Both the position numbers and the translations under genes were made by a program. Under the pieces are notes generated by a model. The model ran no database searches. It saw only the letters and a list, made by a program, of their open reading frames with translations, and was not told the origin of the DNA. Shown one piece after another: positions 54,901 through 61,868 of a stretch of 64,000 nt of DNA (position 1 is its first letter; each line of letters starts with the position of its first letter). Source of the stretch: Balanoglossus misakiensis (Eukaryota; Hemichordata); the NCBI GenBank assembly GCA_040954595.2, contig CM082583.2, forward strand, positions 6,882,001 to 6,946,000, read 5' to 3'.

Positions 54901-56748
54901 TTTTTGCTGTGATTGGTTGCATCAACATACTTGAAAACAGAGTAGAGTCAGCAAATGTTAAATGCTCACAGTCAAATACAAACCATGCACTGTGGGCATT
55001 TAACATTAGGCTGTATTCTTGCTGTTTCCCCAGATTCTTGAAGATGAAAAGATTATTTCAAAGTCTTTCTGACTATGTCACATCTCCATTGTGTTGGAAT
55101 TGGATGTAGATTTTTATGTGTATTTATTTCTGTCACTTTCAGCCTCACTATGTACCTGAACATTTCAGACGTGGATATGGTGGAAGGTATTTATTAATTT
55201 TTTTTTATTTCATTTCTTTCACAATATCTTGTACACTTTTGCAACAACTTGTCATTTAAAAAGACAGTCTCATGTTGCTGTTCGAAATATCCCACCTGCA
55301 AAAAAGTCACCACAGTATCAGAGAATTTCAGATTATTCGGCTAAACAGAATTGCTGTCAAGGATGGTGGGTGAAAATCTCATGGAATGTTTTCACTTTCT
55401 GTTGAATTGGCAGGCCCACATGGAAGTCTGACCGCTCTTCCTCCAACAAAGATGACAATCAAGAGCAGACTAATGAGGATAAAGATGCCAAGAGGTGAGG
55501 CTAGGTCACGCAACGAGAGATAAAACACAGCCTTTATTTGCCAGGCAGATGCACGGAGAATTTGGTTGCATAGCAATTTGAGATTCTCATGAAATTTTAT
55601 TTGGGCGTTGCCAGGAGCTGTTTACTTTGGCATCACGTAGTAACAAACTATTTTCACACATCAGTTGTCTCTGCCCGTGACCAGTGTGAGTGAAGATAAG
55701 CTTGGCTGGGCATCAGTTCATCTGTAATGATCAGTTGTCATACACACACACACAAAAATGTAATAAGGTATTGAGTTGCACACGGCGCGGCTAAATACGA
55801 AACCCCAGCCATCCCCACAGGTATCTAGTCTTATCTCGGCGAGATGTCGGAAATGTGAATCAAGCGCCATGGCAACCATCGCGCCCTGCGGCCATCTGCA
55901 TACACACAGCGCAAGTAATTGTTGGGCTCAATGAACTAGTGAAAGGGAATGAAAAAATTCCATTTGTGGGCAATCGTGGCCATTGTAAATATTCCTTTGA
56001 GTTGTGGCGAAGTCATCTTTCATCTTTTTGTAAAATGTCTGCAGGGAGGAAGAAGCTGTGGATGAGAGATCGGCCGAAGAGAAGCAGAGAGAGGAGGCTC
56101 AGGAGAGAAAGAGTCAGAAGAAAGAGAGACTGAATGGCATTCTCTTGAAATTACTCTCCAAACTTCCCGGCAAACAAGGTAAAGCAGGTGAATGCAGAGC
56201 TCATATATTAGAAGCAGGCTTCAGTGTTTCTGTGGCCGTGGTGCAAAGGGAAGTGTATTCCAATGGAGAAGTTTGCATTGTAATTTATCTGGCCAGGTGC
56301 CTGTGTGAGAACAGAATTTAAATTGGTGTCTGTGTGTCTATGTGCGTGCACGCGTTTGCTCGCACGTGTGTGTGCACATGTGCGTGTGTGTTTGAGTTGT
56401 GCTGTTCTTGAATTTCATGACTGGTTAGTGGTAAGACTGTCTGGTGATGCAAGGCGTATTGAATGTGTTATAGGAAAGATGGGAAATAGGTGGTTCATGT
56501 TCAATAAGCTAAGTTGTCTACAGTATGTAGCTCTTTCTTTGTTTGGGTCTAGAACCTATAAAATACTACTTTGTGGGCAAGTACATATCAAGGGCATTCA
56601 GATTCCTGGTAAAAAATGGCCAGCAAATCTGACATATATTATTTGTTTTGTTTTACCTCCAGCTGTTGATGTAACATATCTTCTTGAAGAAGGGTGTGGT
56701 AAAAGACAGCGAAAGCGACCACCGTTGGCCCTGGATGGTTTCTTCTGA
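14045..56748 (+). CDS. ASH1L: ASH1L-type histone H3K36 methyltransferase, 24 coding exons (overview)
   Basis: The spliced product is at least 2606 residues (human ASH1L is about 2969). ASH1/ASH1L is a nuclear trithorax-group enzyme that mono- and dimethylates histone H3 Lys36 and counteracts Polycomb silencing; it acts with MRG15 (MORF4L1) and NURF55. Numbering from the first residue of the giant exon, I see: disordered Lys/Ser-rich region 1-1690, AT-hook near 656, FxLP motif near 1736, AWS about 1767-1820, SET about 1830-1950, post-SET about 1958-1970, AT-hook-like patch near 1990, bromodomain about 2076-2215, PHD about 2253-2296, BAH about 2315-2480, then a conserved C-terminal tail. Domain order and local sequence match ASH1L throughout. 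All 23 intron phases agree. The start is unresolved: the first exon opens in frame behind a splice acceptor, and its first in-frame ATG is at 14321 in context AAGATGG. Family assignment is essentially certain. Confidence 0.96.
14321..14323 (+). promoter_or_regulatory. ASH1L: candidate internal start codon of ASH1L
   Basis: This is the first ATG in frame in the giant exon. Its context, AACAAGATGG, has A at -3 and G at +4, a good Kozak match. If no upstream coding exon is spliced to 14045, translation would start here and the protein would have 2514 residues. Transcript data would decide. Confidence 0.3.
16010..16033 (+). other. ASH1L: AT-hook in ASH1L N-terminal region
   Basis: The residues KRGRPKKK form a canonical AT-hook, with a GRP core flanked by basic residues, which binds the minor groove of AT-rich DNA. 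Vertebrate ASH1L carries several such hooks in the same disordered region; only one clear core is visible in this exon. Confidence 0.8.
17420..18799 (+). repeat. ASH1L: four-copy DDAI-type protein motif inside the giant exon
   Basis: Four 14-residue segments align without gaps: [14 protein letters not shown] (17420-17461), [14 protein letters not shown] (17987-18028), [14 protein letters not shown] (18218-18259) and [14 protein letters not shown] (18758-18799). The hydrophobic spacing fits a short amphipathic helix. Vertebrate ASH1L has similar segments (for example TDVIEAVVQSV) in the equivalent part, so the motif is probably old. Its function is unknown to me. Confidence 0.7.
19968..20056. 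repeat. segment built on a GAAAAGTCC-type short motif
   Basis: Variants of GGAAAGTCCTTGAAAAGTCC recur within about 90 bp (GTCCTTG, AAAGTCCAGGGAAAG, AAAGTCCAGGAAAA). Similar degenerate repeats are common in animal genomes; I cannot name a family. Confidence 0.4.
20738..20768. repeat. (AATG)n microsatellite
   Basis: About seven tetranucleotide units with one AACG variant, 70 bp before the acceptor of ASH1L exon 2. Confidence 0.9.
20839..21009 (+). CDS. ASH1L: ASH1L exon 2 (pre-SET linker)
   Basis: Acceptor GTCAACAG|TGCC, donor GACGT|GTAAGT. The first base completes the Gly codon split at 18951. The exon encodes 57 residues, Lys/Ser-rich and ending in [18 protein letters not shown], which matches the conserved KAGLYSDVYK-type segment just ahead of the catalytic module in human ASH1L. 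Confidence 0.93.
21228..21255. repeat. (CA)n(CT)n compound microsatellite
   Basis: A short CA run passes directly into about nine CT units. Confidence 0.9.
21797..22140. repeat. possible dispersed repeat starting TTAAAGGGGCACTG
   Basis: The opening TTAAAGGGGCACTG resembles short interspersed elements of marine invertebrates, and a related CAGTGCACCTTTAA (reverse orientation) occurs at 48034-48047. The right end is not defined, so the extent is a guess. Confidence 0.25.
23218..23318 (+). CDS. ASH1L: ASH1L exon 3 (pre-AWS)
   Basis: Acceptor ATTTCAG|ACCC, donor GTCG|GTGAGT. It reads in phase from exon 2 and ends in [13 protein letters not shown], almost identical to the [13 protein letters not shown] segment of human ASH1L. 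The first half is charged linker. Confidence 0.95.
23319..26051 (+). other. ASH1L intron 3
   Basis: 2.7 kb, AT-rich, with normal splice sites. I see no gene, RNA or clear repeat in it. Confidence 0.85.
26052..26171 (+). CDS. ASH1L: ASH1L exon 4 with MRG15-binding FxLP motif
   Basis: Acceptor CCACAG|GGAAA, donor ACGA|GTAAGT. It encodes [18 protein letters not shown] and a linker ending KYKKIRT. The FQLP tetrapeptide (26081-26092) is the FxLP element through which Drosophila Ash1 and human ASH1L bind MRG15, the partner that relieves autoinhibition. Its retention predicts that an MRG15 partnership is kept in this species. Confidence 0.95.
26313..26400. repeat. dispersed repeat B, copy 1
   Basis: It aligns without gaps with 63043-63130, sharing GCCTTATG, TTTGTAACCAG, GTCTCTGGTTTGGCACATG, GCATAAGA and CCCTTTAAC. 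The core is partly palindromic around CCAGAGTCTCTGG. Family unknown to me. Confidence 0.8.
28053..28073. repeat. (AAAG)n microsatellite
   Basis: About five AAAG units inside ASH1L intron 4. Confidence 0.9.
28437..28455. repeat. (GA)n microsatellite
   Basis: About nine GA units inside ASH1L intron 4. Confidence 0.85.
33306..33414 (+). CDS. ASH1L: ASH1L exon 5, start of AWS domain
   Basis: Acceptor TTTTTAAG|ATGT, donor AACAG|GTAAAA. It encodes [11 protein letters not shown] followed by the first cysteines of the AWS (associated with SET) zinc domain: CSC, then [12 protein letters not shown] zinc clusters structure the N-terminal side of SET in the NSD/ASH1/SETD2 family of H3K36 methyltransferases. 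Confidence 0.95.
33415..33783 (+). other. ASH1L intron 5
   Basis: 369 bp between the two AWS exons. Nothing else seen. Confidence 0.9.
33784..33889 (+). CDS. ASH1L: ASH1L exon 6, end of AWS domain
   Basis: Acceptor TTTTTGCAG|GATGG, donor ATACAG|GTAAAT, phase 0 end. It encodes [19 protein letters not shown], the remaining AWS zinc ligands, then IQKHEWV leading into SET. The intron ahead of it is only 369 bp. Confidence 0.95.
33890..34532 (+). other. ASH1L intron 6
   Basis: 643 bp, ending in a T-run and TGTTGCAG. Nothing else seen. Confidence 0.9.
34533..34780 (+). CDS. ASH1L: ASH1L exon 7, N-terminal two thirds of SET domain
   Basis: Acceptor TGTTGCAG|ACCAAAG, donor AAATG|GTGAGC. It carries the core SET motifs: RGYGI (S-adenosylmethionine binding loop), [30 protein letters not shown] and [11 protein letters not shown], the NHSC motif that binds the cofactor and threads the pseudoknot. 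The key catalytic-fold residues appear intact. The domain is then interrupted by a 9.9-kb intron after the NHSC segment, inside a Trp codon. Confidence 0.97.
35835..35867. repeat. 14-bp perfect hairpin at element edge
   Basis: AGGGTTTCGAGACC and its exact reverse complement flank the loop AGAGG. It marks the left edge of the repeat element. Confidence 0.9.
35887..35906. repeat. (TTA)n microsatellite
   Basis: About seven TTA units just inside the element's left hairpin. Confidence 0.9.
36493..37677. repeat. 237-bp tandem repeat, five units
   Basis: Units start at 36493, 36730, 36967, 37204 and 37441, each opening GGACCAAAATAAGAAGCC; the spacing is exactly 237 bp each time. Units 1-3 are nearly identical, units 4 and 5 progressively diverged. 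Each carries CCTAATTCCAGGC, GTCGGACATGGACCAG (altered in unit 5) and TGACCTTTGACCTA. The high identity of the left units suggests recent expansion. Confidence 0.95.
39413..39497 (-). mobile_element. MITE A, diverged copy, opposite orientation
   Basis: The reverse complement matches the copies at 45317 and 63126, including CACCACCATGG, GGTCCAAACCCATT and the GGTTAA end. Its left end is degraded (TGAA instead of TTAA). Confidence 0.75.
41860..42130. promoter_or_regulatory. GC-rich intronic patch with AAGATGGCTGC motif
   Basis: CpG-rich sequence (GTGGCGGCGCGCGGTCG) precedes AAGATGGCTGCTGCC at 42067, similar to the YY1-type AAGATGGCGGC element at some animal promoters. An 18-bp unit, GCCATGGCGGAGGTCGTC, is duplicated (42080-42115). 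An internal promoter is possible, but there is no direct proof. Confidence 0.25.
44710..44818 (+). CDS. ASH1L: ASH1L exon 8, C-terminal part of SET and autoinhibitory loop
   Basis: Acceptor CTTACAG|GTCTG, donor ACACAG|GTAAGC. It encodes [19 protein letters not shown], then ITYDYNFH with the catalytic Tyr region, and the loop AFNLETQ. In human ASH1L the loop reads SFNVEKQ, where Ser2259 plugs the lysine channel. Here that position is Ala (codon 44798-44800), while the Gln matching Gln2265 is kept (44816-44818). Confidence 0.96.
44819..46458 (+). other. ASH1L intron 8
   Basis: 1.6 kb, containing MITE A (45317-45409). Nothing else identified. Confidence 0.85.
45317..45409 (+). mobile_element. 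MITE A, 93-bp piggyBac-like element with TTAA ends
   Basis: TTAACCCTTTCACC opens and GGTGAAAGGGTTAA closes the element, a perfect 14-bp inverted repeat. Ends of the form TTAA-CCC...GGG-TTAA are what piggyBac-superfamily MITEs show, with TTAA as the duplicated target. The interior (CCATAGAAAACAATGG, TTTGGACTGAAC) is shared with two other copies in this window. It is non-coding and sits in ASH1L intron 8. Confidence 0.85.
46459..46611 (+). CDS. ASH1L: ASH1L exon 9, post-SET and AT-hook-like patch
   Basis: Acceptor ATCTTGCAG|CAAGAG, donor AAAAGG|GTAATT, exactly 51 codons. [19 protein letters not shown] is the post-SET zinc motif (CxCx4C), which completes the active site. It is followed by a basic linker with KKRVGRPPK (46543-46569), an AT-hook-like core next to the catalytic domain. 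Confidence 0.95.
46875..47076 (+). CDS. ASH1L: ASH1L exon 10, linker between post-SET and bromodomain
   Basis: Acceptor ATCATCAG|GAGAG, donor ACAAG|GTAATA. The segment [24 protein letters not shown] resembles the [23 protein letters not shown] segment of human ASH1L, so this linker is conserved and probably helical. The exon ends with one base of a codon. Confidence 0.93.
47077..48082 (+). other. ASH1L intron 10
   Basis: 1.0 kb. A CAGTGCACCTTTAA motif lies at 48034-48047, close to the acceptor; otherwise nothing seen. Confidence 0.85.
48083..48290 (+). CDS. ASH1L: ASH1L exon 11, first part of bromodomain
   Basis: Acceptor TTTGACAG|ACGTT, donor AAAAG|GTGAGG. It encodes [29 protein letters not shown] and LAQIFKEIF, close to human ASH1L, then PLMNLPSKK. 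This covers the leading helix and most of the ZA loop of the bromodomain. Confidence 0.95.
48291..48733 (+). other. ASH1L intron 11 with tandem NAGNAG acceptor
   Basis: 443 bp, ending CTCTCAGCAG. Either AG keeps the frame. Nothing else seen. Confidence 0.85.
48734..48866 (+). CDS. ASH1L: ASH1L exon 12, middle of bromodomain
   Basis: It encodes [19 protein letters not shown], then [19 protein letters not shown], the ZA loop and helices A-B. The acceptor is a tandem NAGNAG site (CTCAGCAG): use of the second AG gives KKR-NQDYY, aligning with human KKKNADYY, while the first AG (exon start 48731) would insert one Ser. Donor GCTGAG|GTAATC, phase 0. Confidence 0.94.
49017..49155 (+). CDS. ASH1L: ASH1L exon 13, end of bromodomain
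   Basis: Acceptor GACTTTCAG|AAATAC, donor CTACTG|GTGAGT. It begins KYNGKKS, so the spliced bromodomain reads NAEKYNGKKS with Asn at the canonical acetyl-lysine-binding position (49023-49025). It continues with helix C ([22 protein letters not shown]) and an acidic linker. Confidence 0.94.
49156..49599 (+). other. ASH1L intron 13
   Basis: 444 bp with a pyrimidine-poor 3' end. No other feature. Confidence 0.8.
49600..49706 (+). CDS. ASH1L: ASH1L exon 14, acidic linker and first half of PHD finger
   Basis: It encodes an EEEEEEEE run, then [22 protein letters not shown], the first four zinc ligands of a C4HC3 PHD finger. The donor TGCTTG|GTAAGT is strong. The acceptor (GACTAG|ACTGCC) lacks a good pyrimidine tract; a second in-frame AG would start the exon at 49609 and drop three residues, so the 5' boundary is uncertain by 9 nt. 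Confidence 0.9.
49935..50021 (+). CDS. ASH1L: ASH1L exon 15, second half of PHD finger
   Basis: Acceptor CCCACGTAG|GTATGG, donor CCTCAG|GTAAGA, 29 codons. [12 protein letters not shown], then [14 protein letters not shown] supply the His-x2-Cys and final Cys-x2-Cys ligands. The fold looks complete. Confidence 0.95.
50022..50369 (+). other. ASH1L intron 15
   Basis: 348 bp between the second PHD exon and the BAH-opening exon. Nothing else seen. Confidence 0.9.
50370..50460 (+). CDS. ASH1L: ASH1L exon 16, PHD-BAH junction
   Basis: Acceptor GTATTTCAG|GAAATC, donor [40 protein letters not shown] matches the human [22 protein letters not shown] segment that opens the BAH domain region. Confidence 0.95.
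50461..51352 (+). other. ASH1L intron 16
   Basis: 892 bp; contains a 16-base poly-G run (51141-51156). Confidence 0.9.
51141..51156. repeat. poly-G tract
   Basis: Sixteen consecutive G on the transcribed-sense strand of ASH1L intron 16. Confidence 0.95.
51353..51497 (+). CDS. ASH1L: ASH1L exon 17, first part of BAH domain
   Basis: Acceptor GCGTTTCAG|GAGAT, donor GAAAA|GTAAGT. It encodes [18 protein letters not shown], then [19 protein letters not shown], the first BAH strands, nearly identical to human ASH1L. BAH domains contact nucleosomes. Confidence 0.95.
51498..52593 (+). other. ASH1L intron 17
   Basis: 1.1 kb. A tRNA-like TTCAAATCC occurs near 52308 but without a fold. Nothing else. 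Confidence 0.85.
52594..52678 (+). CDS. ASH1L: ASH1L exon 18, BAH domain core
   Basis: Acceptor ATTTTGCAG|AGGAG, donor AATGAG|GTGAGA. It encodes [20 protein letters not shown] and KFYHNE, one of the most conserved stretches of ASH1L. Confidence 0.96.
52894..52981 (+). CDS. ASH1L: ASH1L exon 19, BAH domain core
   Basis: Acceptor TTGTATCCAG|CTGTTC, donor GCAAAG|GTAATG. It encodes [20 protein letters not shown] and VMDLYTYCK, which differs from the human segment (GTCCVLDLYTYCK) by only a few residues. Confidence 0.96.
52982..54680 (+). other. ASH1L intron 19
   Basis: 1.7 kb. The part from about 53550 to 53960 is visibly richer in GC and CpG than the rest and has no repeat signature; it may be a regulatory element. 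No gene seen. Confidence 0.75.
54681..54847 (+). CDS. ASH1L: ASH1L exon 20, end of BAH domain
   Basis: Acceptor CATTTTGCAG|GCAGACC, donor TACTCA|GTGAGT. It encodes [20 protein letters not shown], then the [12 protein letters not shown] segment, the conserved final part of the BAH region. Confidence 0.95.
55143..55186 (+). CDS. ASH1L: ASH1L exon 21, short exon after BAH
   Basis: Only 44 nt: [15 protein letters not shown], matching human PHYVPDNYKRNGGR. Acceptor CACTTTCAG|CCTCAC, donor GGAAG|GTATTT. Reading phase is kept on both sides. Confidence 0.93.
55414..55494 (+). CDS. ASH1L: ASH1L exon 22, hydrophilic linker
   Basis: Acceptor GAATTGGCAG|GCCCAC, donor AAGAG|GTGAGG. It starts [10 protein letters not shown] (human SSWKSERSK) and continues as an acidic, poorly conserved linker much shorter than the human one. 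Confidence 0.9.
55495..56044 (+). other. ASH1L intron 22
   Basis: 550 bp with a short CA run (55742-55755). Nothing else seen. Confidence 0.9.
56045..56178 (+). CDS. ASH1L: ASH1L exon 23, charged helix near the C-terminus
   Basis: Acceptor TGTCTGCAG|GGAGG, donor AACAAG|GTAAAG. A Glu/Arg/Lys-rich helix leads into [19 protein letters not shown], matching human RERLNQILLNLLEKIPGKN. The conserved tail is probably a short leucine-rich interaction helix; no function is known to me. Confidence 0.93.
56179..56662 (+). other. ASH1L intron 23 with alternating purine-pyrimidine tract
   Basis: 484 bp. From 56326 to 56393 the sequence is mostly alternating GT/GC/AC steps (such as GTGCGTGCACGCG and CACGTGTGTGTGCACATG), a pattern favourable to Z-DNA. 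Confidence 0.8.
56663..56748 (+). CDS. ASH1L: ASH1L exon 24, last coding exon and stop
   Basis: Acceptor TTTTACCTCCAG|CTGTT. It encodes [19 protein letters not shown] and ends LDGFF with a TGA at 56746-56748. The [19 protein letters not shown] tail of human ASH1L is clearly recognisable. Confidence 0.95.
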
Positions 56749-59640
56749 AAAGATGCGTCGCTATGGTAACCAGTGCATTGTTGACGGTATTCTGAAGTAC
56801 AAGTGGCACAGGCTTTTGTTTGGGTCATACTGGTCAGTGTGGAATGACTTGGGTTTTGTGGCATCATCTGTCTAAACCTGACCATAGCGAGCAGAAGATT
56901 TCCTAAGAGTCAATGTCCCAGATCAGGGGATGGTCAGTAGACATTTTGCGAGTATGAGAAATCTACGTGAAACAGTAGGAAGAAGAAATCAACACATTCC
57001 TAATTTGTTCAGAGGTCTGAATTTCCTTACAGAAAGAAAAAATTCATTCCAATCAGCTATTGAAGTTAATCTCTGAATATGTGGACAAGTTTAAGTTGTC
57101 GGATGAGTTAAGACATGACAATGATGACTATGAACTGTGAAGAAGATTAGAAGAAAACAGGAGATTTTAAATGGCAGGACACAAGTGTGTATAAATCCCT
57201 GGACGTGTGTCTGTCCGGAATTTCTGTACCAGCCAGTCATGTTGCTGGGTTCAAAGGGAAAACAGTGAAATGAGAGACGACATGTGTGTCACATGATTGC
57301 ATAATGTACATCACATGGTTGCCACATTGTTTAATAATGTGTGCTGCATGGTTGAATTAATGCGGTTGTGGACTTTTGCTGTCAGACCAGAAAAAGTCTG
57401 GTGCTGTGTAGAGGTAGCGGAAAGTCATTGCAGATGGTTATCGCTGCAATTTTACCTTGTCAGAATCTGGTATATTATCAGATGGATGACTATTTTGTAC
57501 AAAGTGTAGTCTTCTAGTTTTGCAGTTTTACCAATCCTGTTCGGCTGATTCTTGTACAGATCACTACAGAGAGGTATCATTCATTGAGGAGAAATCAACT
57601 TCCTTCTGGTCATTAAATATGTATCATAAAAAAAATGAGCACCATTTCCATGGAAACCGATGATTTTTCCCCAAGAAAGCATGAAATGCTGATACTTCTG
57701 TAGGATTTAAAAACGTTGTAATTTTTTGGAGATCTCTACGTCAAACTTCATCCGTTCAAGTGATCTTAATGTATTGTTGTGTTTTCATGAAATCATCTAA
57801 AAAAAATACATTCAAGACAATGCTGTCAAGTTGAGGGTGTGAGTTCCACCTCAACTCGCCTCGTCAAAAAAATGTGCATTTCAAACCCAGGAATGTTTTA
57901 TACTCAAGAATATGTGAAAAAAAGTTAATATTTTTCTGAAACCTTTAATAAATCAGCCTTTACAGAGAAAGAAAAGGAGTTTCTGAGCAGTACTGAGAAA
58001 GAAAAAAAAAGTTTTGCAATGTGCCTTAGAGGCACTGAAGAGTGTCAAGGGTGATGCATCAGAAAATGAGTTTTTTCTATAAAAAAAAAAAAGATTTTTT
58101 TGAAAAGTTGAACAAACATACTTCCTGGGTGTATGTCTGCTTGCATGCGAGTAATGATACTGTCATGTATTCATCTCTCCTTTTTTTAAAACACAGTTTA
58201 CATTTAATATATATGTATCGAACATAATCATGACACATTAATATTAATTGAAGCATTACTTGTAACATGACAAAATACGATATAAAAAACTTTGTTATCA
58301 CATTATCAAAGATAACCCACTGATCGATATTACTGCAACAAGAGAATTTTGTGTTTTGTCGCAGTGTGCTTATCAAGTCCATTAAATATGAATTTTAGCA
58401 TTATGACAAAAACTCTTGCAGAGTAAGGTCAAATTATCCTTGCGTTTTAGTGACTTGCATTTCAGCCAAAATCAAGATATTTTAAGTGTCACTCCGATAG
58501 AATTTTATCGGACTATTATCAGCATAATGAATCATTTTAAAGAGTATTATAGTTTTGAATTATGTAGATACATAAATGTTGATTGCGTCATTATTGTCAG
58601 TATTTAAAGAATTCCCATCCGACTGCATTGTAATAAATATCTCGGGAAAGCAAAACAGGGCTTATTTTTTGAGACTTAACCTTACAAGATGAGAACTGTA
58701 GGTGAGCATTTTTAATAGGTGTGAATTTTACTATTAAGAAACCTATTTACTATTCAGGAACTTTTCCGTACTTAAAAATTTTAAATTTAACAAAAAAATT
58801 ATATATATTGCAGCATGCTATTTTAGCTACATTGTGATTGTCACTGCAGCTTTCAGTCTAAAGATTTTAAATAAGCGACTGGATATATGTTTTCTAGCTG
58901 TTGTTTTCTCCTTGTTCAGTTGAGGAATAAAATTCCCAATGTGAAGCATGTTTCTGTTCTTTTCCTTGTGAATTTACTCAAATTATCACTGACAGGAAAA
59001 TATTTTTTTTTGTAAAACTATAGTTTGTGTAGGAGAGAGTGACCAGGTGCTAGATCAAGTAATGTATGAAAAATTTTGTCTTTTAAGATAATGTTGAAAG
59101 TGTTACAGAATGCAGCTACTTTCTAACCTGTGTATTATGAATTGTTCCAGCCTATAGATCTTTAGCTGTTATGTTTTGCCAGTCACTGGACGAGCATGTA
59201 GTTTGAATCCTGTATATATTTCTATGTGGAGCTTCAGTGAAAAGAAAATGGCTGATAATTGATTGTGTGTTCTGTAAGGGCTCACTCGGAAGCCTCTTCC
59301 ACCCCTATCTGAACGTTGTACATGGTTTGACCCAGCTACTTTTGCCAATGGATTGGGTCAAGCCATCATGCAAAATATAGGAGGGAGAGGGTTGCAGAGA
59401 TCTGAGACAGCTCTGTTCTAACATTAGATTATTGACAAAAAAACTAAGAGACAAGACCCTTGCATATATTTTGACACATTAAAATATATATGATGCTTAC
59501 TCATTGTGTAAATTATGTAATTATGGCATTACTGAACGATACAAATCAAGGTAATCCTGGATGCAAACGAGAGGGGGAAAGAGAGAGAAAAATATGACTG
59601 CGTAAATGTGAATAAACTCGGCAGAAATATGTAACTCTTT
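56749..59640 (+). other. ASH1L: probable ASH1L 3' UTR
   Basis: AT-rich sequence after the stop with AATAAA at 57947-57952, 58632-58637, 58926-58931 and 59611-59616. The last is followed after about 45 nt by a GT-rich stretch (59661-59678), the usual downstream element, so it is my best guess for the distal poly(A) site. No coding frame of note. Confidence 0.55.
59611..59616 (+). terminator. ASH1L: best candidate poly(A) signal of ASH1L
   Basis: AATAAA followed by a TGATGTGTGTGTGTGTCG-like GT-rich element about 45-60 nt downstream. Alternatives at 57947, 58632 and 58926 would give shorter 3' UTRs. Confidence 0.45.
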
Positions 59641-60203
59641 TTGTCATGATAATAGTTTATGTGATGTGTGTGTGTGTCGTTCGTTATGGGGGAGGCAGAT
59701 GTTCAATGTCTCTCATGCAAATAAATAGCTAAGATCATTACTGACCCCCCCTCCCCCAAACATTTGGTTAGGGGCAAATCTGAATTGCCATCCCTAACTC
59801 TGCAGCAATTAGGTCAGTCACAGGGGAGGGGCCAGGGTCAGTGAAACAAACCTGTGATTCAAGGTGAACTGGTATTTACATCATCAGCCTAAGCTTGCCT
59901 GAGTTTGTCTCAGTCTAATGCAGCAATGCATTGCTTTGTGAGCCATTTTCAGGTAGATTTACAACAGTTTAAGTCCTTTTCCTCAGGGGTGGGTCTTTTG
60001 ACGATCTGCGAAGGGGATTGAAAATGCAATGAGACAATATCGCTGCAGTATTCATGTGCTGAGGAATACATTTGGCTGATAAAAAAACCAGCATCAATTT
60101 TGCATATCCCTTGGGACACGGTCTTAAAGCCCCTCCCAGAACACCCCCACCCCTATGAAATTAAAGAGGTCCACGATATTCTTCGTAATATTGACGAGAA
60201 ATC

Positions 60204-60542
60204 ATGGTGCCAAACCTCACAGGTCAGCTCAATGAGAGAGTGATTGACCTGCTTGAAAAAAAAGCGAGTGAAACTCGCCCCTTTTCAATGATGCAAAGAC
60301 GGTATGAAAAATGCATAAAGGAATATGTATCTCGACTATCCATCCCAATGGGGCCACTTGTTCTCAAATGTCCCGTAGAGACCCCGAACGCAAAAATTGA
60401 TTTCAGTGAAGGCCAACTCAAAATACTAGTAGCCATCCCTCATGTACATGTACATGAATACTGTATGACTGAGATGTTGAGCACTAAACCAGTCGCTTGC
60501 AAGTTGAATGCGACTCTAGAGGGCTCCCTTTCCCATGTGTGA
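60204..60542 (+). CDS. unassigned 112-codon ORF between the two genes
   Basis: It opens with an ATG in strong context (A at -3, G at +4, ATCATGG) directly after an in-frame stop, and ends at TGA. The predicted product is soluble and mixed in composition, with a charged first third (LNERVIDLLEKKASE, MMQRRYEKCIKEYV), then PMGPLVLKCPVETPN and a second half with VHVHEY. I recognise no family, signal peptide or membrane segment. It is longer and less biased than most chance ORFs around it, but no splice or promoter evidence supports it. It could be an orphan gene, a decayed transposon fragment or chance. Confidence 0.22.
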   Translation: MVPNLTGQLNERVIDLLEKKASETRPFSMMQRRYEKCIKEYVSRLSIPMGPLVLKCPVETPNAKIDFSEGQLKILVAIPHVHVHEYCMTEMLSTKPVACKLNATLEGSLSHV

Positions 60543-61868
60543 CATGCTAAGTCTGGCAATGCACCATGGGAGAAAATGGCATCTACAAGGTATGTGTGGC
60601 TCAGTCAAAGGTTGAGTGCTAGAAATTGAAGATAGGAACATTTGTCTAGAAATTTGAAGTTTTCAGATAACCAGTCAAGAAAAGGGACTATAATTGACAC
60701 TTTCAGGGTACCCAAGTTCTAGATGCAAACTTTATTAAGGGTCAAACCTCTGTTGAACGTAGGCCTAAGGCAGAAATGTGAACATTCAGTCTATGCCATG
60801 CTTCTCTTCCAATTTGCATACACACATTGTGAGATACACGCACACCTGCTGTTAGAATATGCAAACATGAGAACACATCTAACACATTTGTGATTTCAAT
60901 ATATTTATTTTCTTTGTTATGTACAGTTTTTGTACACATGTCATTATAAATTTGAAGATTGCATAAAAAAATTCTGGAGTTTTCTCTCCACGACTGAAAA
61001 CAACCCTGTAAATGTGACTCTTTTCCCCATTTCATTCACTTCACTATCCGTAAGTACACTTTTGCAAAATGATTTTCTAAAATCTTGTAATGTAGTTAAA
61101 AGGCAGAAGTGGCCACTAAACACTGCAGATTATTCTTTGTTTACTAAACATGATTTTAAAAATAGTAAAGGCAATTACAGTTTCAGCAATTTTGAAAACT
61201 TTCTAGTTCCTATGTGCGTTTAACTTAGATAAAATGCACAAACAAGGCATTTCTGTAATGCAACCATAGTTTTTACCACAGGGGCTGTAATCATCTGAAT
61301 TGCAATGATTCAATTGATTGTTATAAAAAGATGTTAATATCAGATAAATAGTCAGATCTGTTTTAATTCAAGCAAAGCTATTTAAGATAATTCATGATTT
61401 AATCACTGAAAGATCTTGGTTAATAGTTGGATTATATACACAATTTACAGTTAGCGGTATACATCTATCTATACATAAGCAAAAATTATCATACACACTG
61501 ACTCCAAATTCAGTCTCACAATCAGAAATTAGGTAAACGAGATTAGGAATGCATGATTGGAAATTAAGACATGCTGGAAAGATTTCAGAATTGGAATGGA
61601 CAGAATCGGAAGATATTGTAAGCTTGTAGTTGTAATTGGAAGACACTCATAAACAAGTACAGAAACATTGGTTTCAGCTCTCCACATTTAGAATTTGTTC
61701 AAACCCCGTTCATGGACAAGCCAAGCTACATGTATGACAGATTCTCATCTTGTTCAATTAATGTTTACATTTTGTAGTGAGGTCTGATTAGCACTGCCTT
61801 TGTAGAAGGAAAAAATTAAAAACAACTTGCATAATAAATGGGAGAAATCGAATGCAAAATTATGTTAA

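Noticed and set aside
56305-56748. 147-codon ORF reaching the ASH1L stop
   Set aside because: Only the last 28 codons (from 56663) are real; the rest reads through intron 23, including the GT-rich tract.
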